The position numbers and the translations under genes were made by a program. From Ctenosaura bakeri (lineage: Eukaryota > Chordata > Lepidosauria > Squamata > Iguanidae): a DNA stretch of 64,000 nucleotides. The stretch lies in contig CAOLHI010001654.1 in the NCBI GenBank assembly GCA_948474755.1, forward strand, positions 682,001-746,000, in the 5' to 3' direction. Below the pieces are notes generated by a model that was not told the origin of the DNA, made no database searches, and worked only from the letters and a program-made list of their open reading frames with translations. Position 1 is the stretch's first letter. Every line of letters begins with the position of its first letter. Shown in pieces: positions 58,725-64,000 of this stretch.

Positions 58725-59640
58725 TTAGAATTGTAGAATCATCTTACGTCTCACTGAACATAGAATCGCAGAACTAGACACTGTACTCCAGGTAGGGTCT
58801 GACTAAAACAGAATAGAGTGGTACTATCCTTTCCCTTGACCTAGACACAATACTGCTGTGGATGCAGCCCAGAATCGCATTGGCTTTCTTAACTGCTGCG
58901 TCACACTGCTGACTCATGTTCAGCTTGTGGTCTACTAAGACTCCTAGATCCTTTTCACATGTACTGTGGTAAAGTCAGGTGTCATTCACCTTATATCTAT
59001 GCATTTAGTTTTTTCTGCTCAGGTGTAGTACCTTATACTTCTCCCTGTTGAAATTCACTTTGTTAATTTTGGCCCAGTTTCTGTAATCTGTTAAGATCAT
59101 TTTGAATTCTGATCCTGTCCTCTAGGATGTTAGCTACCTCTCCTAATTTGGTGTCATCTACAAATTTGATAAGAATGCCCTCTATACTCTCATCCAAATC
59201 ATTGATAAAGATATTGAATAGCACTGGGCCCAGGACAGAATCCTGTGGCATCCCACTAGTCACTTCTCTCCAAGACATTGCTGAGTACTATTTGGTTTGG
59301 GCAGTCAAACAGTTACAAATCCACCTAACAGTAGCAGTCTAGCCCACATTTTACTCACTTGTTTGCAAGAATATCCTGGGAGACCTGGTCAAGGTCTTAC
59401 TGAAGTCAAGATACAGTATGTCCACAGCATTCCCTTCATCTGTCGAGCTAGTAATTCTGTCAAAAAAAAGAGATCAGATTAGTCTGGCCTGACTTGTTTT
59501 TGAGAAACCTATGTTGACTTTTGGTGATCACAGCATTCATTTCTAAGTGCTTACAGGATCTGCTCTAGAATTTTTTCCAGGGTGAAACACCTGTCTTACT
59601 CAGTTACTAAGCTAGTACAAAATTCTGATTTTAATTGACC
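58725..59640 (-). mobile_element. CR1 LINE, diverged copy
   Basis: The minus strand encodes the reverse-transcriptase segment [20 protein letters not shown] and FVDDTKLGEVAN (the catalytic box, here VDD). It is clearly older than the copy at 59864-61812: stops and small deletions occur and the 3' end is degraded. The 5' end fades near 59640. Confidence 0.85.
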
Positions 59641-59863
59641 CTGGTGGGAAAGAGGGGCATTGGTGTCCCTGAAGAAACAGAATCTCAAGCTGACTGACAT
59701 TTGTTTACTAACAAAATCACAGCATTTCTCAGTGGCAGATCATCTGTTCAAAGTGAGCATACGTTTTTTCTTATCAAGATAACTTTGTGTTGGTTAATCT
59801 GTAAAGGGATTTACTGTTCTTAGTCATTGATTACACTGGCGATATTTTCTGCTACCGGTATTA

Positions 59864-61812
59864 TGAATCATAGAATCATAGAATCATAGAAATTCAGAGT
59901 TGGAAGAGACCATACAGGCCATCCAGTCCAACCCCCTGCCATGCAGGAACACCCTCAAATCAATCCCGACAGATGGCCATCAAGCCTCTGCTTAAAAACC
60001 TCCAAGGAAGGAGACTCCACTACACTCCGAGGCAGCAGATTCCACTGCCGGACAGCCCTGACGGTCAGGAAGTTCTTCCTGAGGTTCAGGTGGAATCTCC
60101 TTTCCTGCAGCTTGAATCCATTGCTCCTTGTCCTGGTTTCTGGAGCAGCAGAAAACAAGTCCCCTCCTTCCTCTACGTGGCATCCCTTCAAATATTTAAA
60201 CATGGCTATCATGTCCCCTCTTAACCTCCTCTTCTGCAGACTAAACATACCCAGCTCTCTAAGTCTATCCTCATAGGGCATGGCTTCCAGGCCTCTCACC
60301 ATTTTGGTCGCCCTCCTCTGGACTTGCTCCAGCTTGTCAATATCCTTCTTGAATTGGGGTGCCCAGAACTGGACACAGTATTCAAGATGGGGTCTAACCA
60401 AAGCAGAGTAGAGTGGTACCAGTACCTCCCTCGATCTAGACACCATACTCCTACTGATGCAGCCGAGAATTGCATTGGCTTTCTTGGCTGCCGCATCACA
60501 CTGCTGACTCATGTTCAGCTTGTGGTCTATGAAGACTCCTAGATCCCTTTCACACGTACTGCTATCCAGCCATGTGTCCCCCATCCTATATTTGTGGATT
60601 CCATTATTTCTGCCTAAGTGTAGGACCTTACATTTCTCTCTGTTGAATTTCATTTTGTTCGCCCTGGCCCAGCTCTCCAATCTATCCAGGTCATTTTGAA
60701 TTTTGATCCTGTCCTCTGGCGTATTAGCAACCCCTCCCAATTTGGTGTCATCTGCAAATTTGATGAGCATGCCCTCTATTCCTTCATTCAAGTCATTGAT
60801 AAAAATATTGAACAGCACTGGGCCTAGGACAGAACCCTGTGGCACCCCGCTAGTCACTTCTCTCCAGGACGAAAAGCAGCCATTCGTGATCACCCTTTGG
60901 GTTCGGTCGGTCAACCAATTACAAATCCAACTAACGGTAGCCCTGTCCAGCCCACATTTTACTAGCTTCGTTGCAAGAATGTCATGGGGAACTTTGTCGA
61001 AGGCCTTACTGAAATCGAGATATGCTACATCCACAGCACTCCCTTCATCTATCAAGCTAGTAACTCTATCATAAAAAGAGATAAGATTAGTCTGGCATGA
61101 CTTATTTTTGAGAAATCCATGTTGACTTCTCGTGATTACCGCGTTGCTTTCTAAATGATTAGAAACTGACTGCTTAATGATCTGCTCCAGGATCTTTCCG
61201 GGTACTGATGTCAGGCTGACTGGGCGATAATTATTTGGGTCCTCTTTTTTCCCTTCTTGAAGATGGGGATAACATTTGCTCTCCTCCAATCTGCTGGAAC
61301 TTCTCCTGTCCTCCAAGATTTCTCAAAAATTATAGCAAGCGGTTCCGAAATGACCTCTGCCAGCTCTTTTAATATCCTAGGATGCAATTCATCTGGCCCT
61401 GCAGACTTGAATTCATCCAATGCGGCCAGGTATTCCTGTACCACCTCTCTACTTATTATGTGCCTCATTTCCTCTGCTTCCTCCCCTGCTCCCCAACCGC
61501 CAGGTTGAGTGCTTGTATCCTTCTGGGAAAATACGGAGGCAAAGAAGGTGTTAAGTAGCTCTGCCTTTTCTCTCCCCCCTGTGAGTAATTTGCCATCTTC
61601 TCTACTGTCTCCTTCTTTTTCCTTTTGCTGCGGACATATTTAAAAAAGCCCTTTTTATTGTTTTTAATGTCTCTGGCCAGCCTAAGTTCGTTCTGTGCTT
61701 TAGCCTTTCTGACTTCCTCCCTACATCTCCTGGCTACTTGCTTAAATTCTTCTTTGGTGATTTCCCCCTTCTTCCATTTCCTATACATGTTTCTCTTAAC
61801 TCTATAAAGTGA
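59864..61812 (-). mobile_element. CR1 LINE with long reverse-transcriptase frame
   Basis: On the minus strand a 453-codon frame (61316-59955) covers most of the reverse transcriptase and C-terminal region of ORF2. It includes [46 protein letters not shown] and [10 protein letters not shown] (catalytic Asp pair). Two further frames (61468-61211 and 61866-61465) continue it upstream, so only one or two frameshifts separate the parts, but the endonuclease is absent. The 3' end is intact and terminates in ATTCTATGATTCTATGATTC near 59867. The 5' truncation is near 61812. This is the youngest-looking large LINE in the window. Confidence 0.93.
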
Positions 61813-62044
61813 AAAACAAATGTAAACAAAGACTTTTACAAAAGAAAAACAATTAATTGTCTGCAATACTAGAGGAACAGTATATACATATATAGTGTTT
61901 AATGTGAGGAGAAGAGAGTTAAACTTCCCTTACATAGTTTTCATCAGAAAATTTTGCTTGCATTCTCTTAACTGTCTTTAGATGTGTAGTTGTTTCTTAC
62001 CAAAACTTGGATTCAGTTGTCTGAGGAGGACACACCACTTATTG

Positions 62045-62466
62045 CATGATGCCTGAAAGATTTGCAGCATAATTTCCACAAATATATTCCTGATCCTTAT
62101 GCAGGTAAAAACTGGATTAGAGATCCAATTTCAGTTAATGTGGATGAACTAGAGGGGCTTAACATCAGCAGAGGAAAACAAGTTCATAGAAATATCCACA
62201 GATGGTGCTCTGAAATTGCAGTGCAGGGAACAATTCTTTCTGAATTTCTGGGCTCGCTTACAAACAGATGTTCTGGACCTATCAAGGAGGGTTCCTGAAG
62301 TATTGATGCCTCTCATAATGACAAACTTCTGTGAAAAATCATTCTTGACTCTTGTTTGTCTTAGTAAGTACGGAAACCATTTGAAAAACACAGAGTCAGA
62401 ACTCAGAATACAAGTTTCAGCTATTGAGCATGAAACAACAGGGTTTGTAAGTGAAATGCAGTTCTA
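62045..62466 (+). pseudogene. hAT transposase C-terminal remnant
   Basis: An upstream frame (about 62060-62200) encodes LQHNFHKYIPDPYAGKNWIR, and a second frame from about 62216 to the stop at 62464-62466 encodes FWARLQTDVLDLSRRVPEVL, CEKSFLTLVCLSKYGNHLKN and ESELRIQVSAIEHE. Order and spacing fit the C-terminal dimerisation region of hAT transposases of the Charlie/ZBED5/FAM200 type (pattern W..NPF, then TTYLCE.GFS, then K.R.RL..E..LR..L). A frameshift near 62210 and loss of the N-terminal catalytic part make it a dead fragment. Whether it derives from a transposon or from a retrocopy of a domesticated gene is open. Confidence 0.6.
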
Positions 62467-62534
62467 GCCGTCTCATTTTTTTGCTTGTTTAAAATTAACA
62501 AATAATATTAGTCCATGATTCAGTGTTCAAGTAT

Positions 62535-62569
<35 letters not shown>

Positions 62570-63308
62570 TCATTTTGTATGCAGTGATTCAAATAAAATA
62601 TTATAATAGGAGTGTATGCATTTACTTATTTCTCCCTTCTCTTCAAATTTGAAGACCCTTAAATACTTGCTGCATTTTTAAATTTTGAGTTAAATCTTCG
62701 TGAGCCATGGCATCAAAAGATATTTAAAGGGGGTCTCTGGAAAAGAGAAGATTAAGAACCACAATTGTACCCTATTTCTGAAAAAGGGGAGGATGTACAA
62801 CTTCATCCTGTCATGTTTTTAAATAGAAAATTAGTGCCAGGAGAGAAACGTCTATCCACGTGGAAGAGGAATGTATGGACTTTAGGAAGACTAAAATCTT
62901 ACCTTTGGAGAAGGAGATTTATAGTAAGGACGTAACATTCCCCCTTAAGTTGGTTACACAAAACCAAGGGTAACAACAGAAAATTATTAAAGTGAAGTAT
63001 TCTGCTCCAGAACTAAGATTTTGATATTGTACACCTAAAAAGATATGAAAATGCTGATACTCTTTCCAGGCAAATGAAGTTGTGCTAGACGTTGGGAAGG
63101 TAGACCCAAATTTTTCACTTATCTATAGTGGTGGTGTTATTTGTGTTATCTAAGGTTTACTATGACAATTATATGGCCAAACAAGAGACTGAAAAGATGG
63201 TTTAAACTTGATTGTGGTAAGCATAATTGTGGTGAAAAGGGAGACCAGTGGGTGGCTGGGTTTTGCCCAGACTTGCCCACCTCTTCCCAGTACAACAGAA
63301 GTAAAGTC
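62467..63308. other. CD2AP intron 2, no gene seen
   Basis: AT-rich sequence with the trinucleotide run at 62533-62570. Nothing else recognised. Confidence 0.45.
62533..62570. repeat. (CTA)n microsatellite
   Basis: About twelve ACT/CTA units. Confidence 0.95.
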
Positions 63309-63495
63309 ACAGAATCATAGAGTTGGAAGAGACCACAGGGGCTATCGAGTCCAACCCCTTGCCGTGCAGGAACCCACATCAAAGCACTCCCAAGAAAGGG
63401 CCATCCAACCTCTGCTTAAAAACCTCCAAAGAAGGAGACTCTCCCACACTCCAAGGCAGCATATTCCACTGCTAAACAGCTCTTGATCATCAGCA
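63309..63495 (-). mobile_element. CR1 LINE 3' fragment
   Basis: CAGAATCATAGAGTTGGAAG, GAGTCCAACCCCTTGCCGTG, CAACCTCTGCTTAAAAACCT and CAAGGCAGCATATTCCACTG match the reversed CR1 3' end in order. Confidence 0.88.
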
Positions 63496-64000
63496 AGTTC
63501 AGGAGATAGTAGCACTGCCACCAAACCCTTCTTTGGAGATCCGTTCTCCCTTTCCTTCACTGGGTTCCTGAGGATGTAAAGGCTCAAACCCTCCTCTTCC
63601 ATATGATTCCTGGGATGAAAAAAATTGCAAGTTCCTTGTAGACTTTGTCACGAAGACCTGTGACCAGAGGTTCCTGCTTGCTGTCCCTTAAAGCGGAAAG
63701 TAGGCTTTTTATAAGTGAAAACTCTTTAATTAAAAAAAGGGGGGGGGATGGCATACAAAGAGGTAGCTGAAGGTATAGCAAGCAAACTCAACTAGCTTAA
63801 AGCCCTGGCTCTCTTGTGTACCTCCGTTCTGGTTGCAAGAGGGAGAACCAAACCCATTAGACACAGACATAAAATTATTCTCCAACTTCATGTGTTGCCT
63901 TTCCCAGCCCTCCAGTCCTTTCAGGAGAACTGAAAGCCTAACACATCTAGCTAGGCAGGCCCTCGTTTCCTTATAACTCTTTCCTGAGATTCCTTGCCTC
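63496..64000. other. CD2AP intron 2 at right edge, no gene seen
   Basis: Mixed-composition sequence with a GGGGGGG run near 63742. The segment with ATAAGTGAAAACTCTTTAAT could belong to a reversed LTR-type repeat, but I cannot define ends. No exon recognised. Confidence 0.4.

Larger units (their letters stand above)
24343..64000 (+). other. CD2AP: CD2AP locus, 5' part (exons 1-2, introns 1 and 2; gene continues right)
   Basis: CD2AP is a cytoplasmic adaptor with three N-terminal SH3 domains, a proline-rich region and a C-terminal coiled coil. It links membrane receptors and slit-diaphragm proteins to actin regulators (CAPZ, cortactin), CBL and endocytosis. Only codons 1-55 of a family length near 640 residues are in this window. 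Intron 1 spans 24347-45546 and intron 2 begins at 45708. No exon 3, which should start in phase 0 with a Glu-Ile-Lys-Arg-type sequence, was found up to 64000, so intron 2 is at least about 18 kb. Both introns are packed with transposable elements. Confidence 0.85.

Overview
This is a vertebrate nuclear DNA window, most likely from a squamate reptile (lizard or snake). The clade is inferred from the mix of interspersed repeats: CR1 LINEs whose 3' ends carry ATTCTATG-type repeats, an RTE/BovB-like LINE, L1-like remnants, tRNA-derived SINEs, a Helitron, Tigger-like and hAT-like DNA transposons, a Ty3/gypsy remnant and an endogenous-retrovirus-type solo LTR. Birds, turtles and crocodilians rarely show such diversity. 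The species cannot be named from sequence alone.

The only gene identified with confidence is CD2AP (CD2-associated protein) on the + strand. Its promoter lies in a CpG island at about 23.47-24.79 kb. The first coding exon contributes only four coding bases (ATGG, 24343-24346) before a GTAAGG donor. The second coding exon (45547-45707, 161 bp) encodes the first SH3 domain and ends at codon 55 with a GTAAGT donor. Intron 1 is about 21.2 kb. Intron 2 starts at 45708 and runs at least to the end of the window, since no exon 3 was found. The remaining exons should lie to the right.

The left edge (1-970) is a second CpG island. It holds a candidate minus-strand first coding exon (83-166) with a good splice donor, a CRE-like site, a ZNF143/THAP11-like site and an inverted CCAAT box. 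The two CpG islands would then be divergent promoters about 23 kb apart. The left gene is not identified. In human the gene next to CD2AP in this orientation is TNFRSF21, but the 28 visible codons do not let me confirm it.

The rest is intergenic or intronic sequence built from nested transposable elements. The most notable is a family of palindromic, non-autonomous DNA transposons whose ends begin GGCCATTTCCGCAC or close variants, with 3-bp target duplications. One copy, about 0.9 kb upstream of the CD2AP start codon, is a perfect 88-bp inverted repeat with a 4-base loop; another hairpin copy lies inside the CD2AP CpG island. Also well defined are a 529-bp Helitron with an internal tandem duplication and a segment resembling the palindromic elements, and a solo LTR inserted into an RTE LINE with a GTGG duplication. 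Three hAT-type elements have plausible 8-bp duplications. A CR1 copy at 59.9-61.8 kb keeps a long reverse-transcriptase reading frame. I found no prokaryotic-type features, no CRISPR array, no stand-alone tRNA or rRNA gene, and no previously undescribed gene system.
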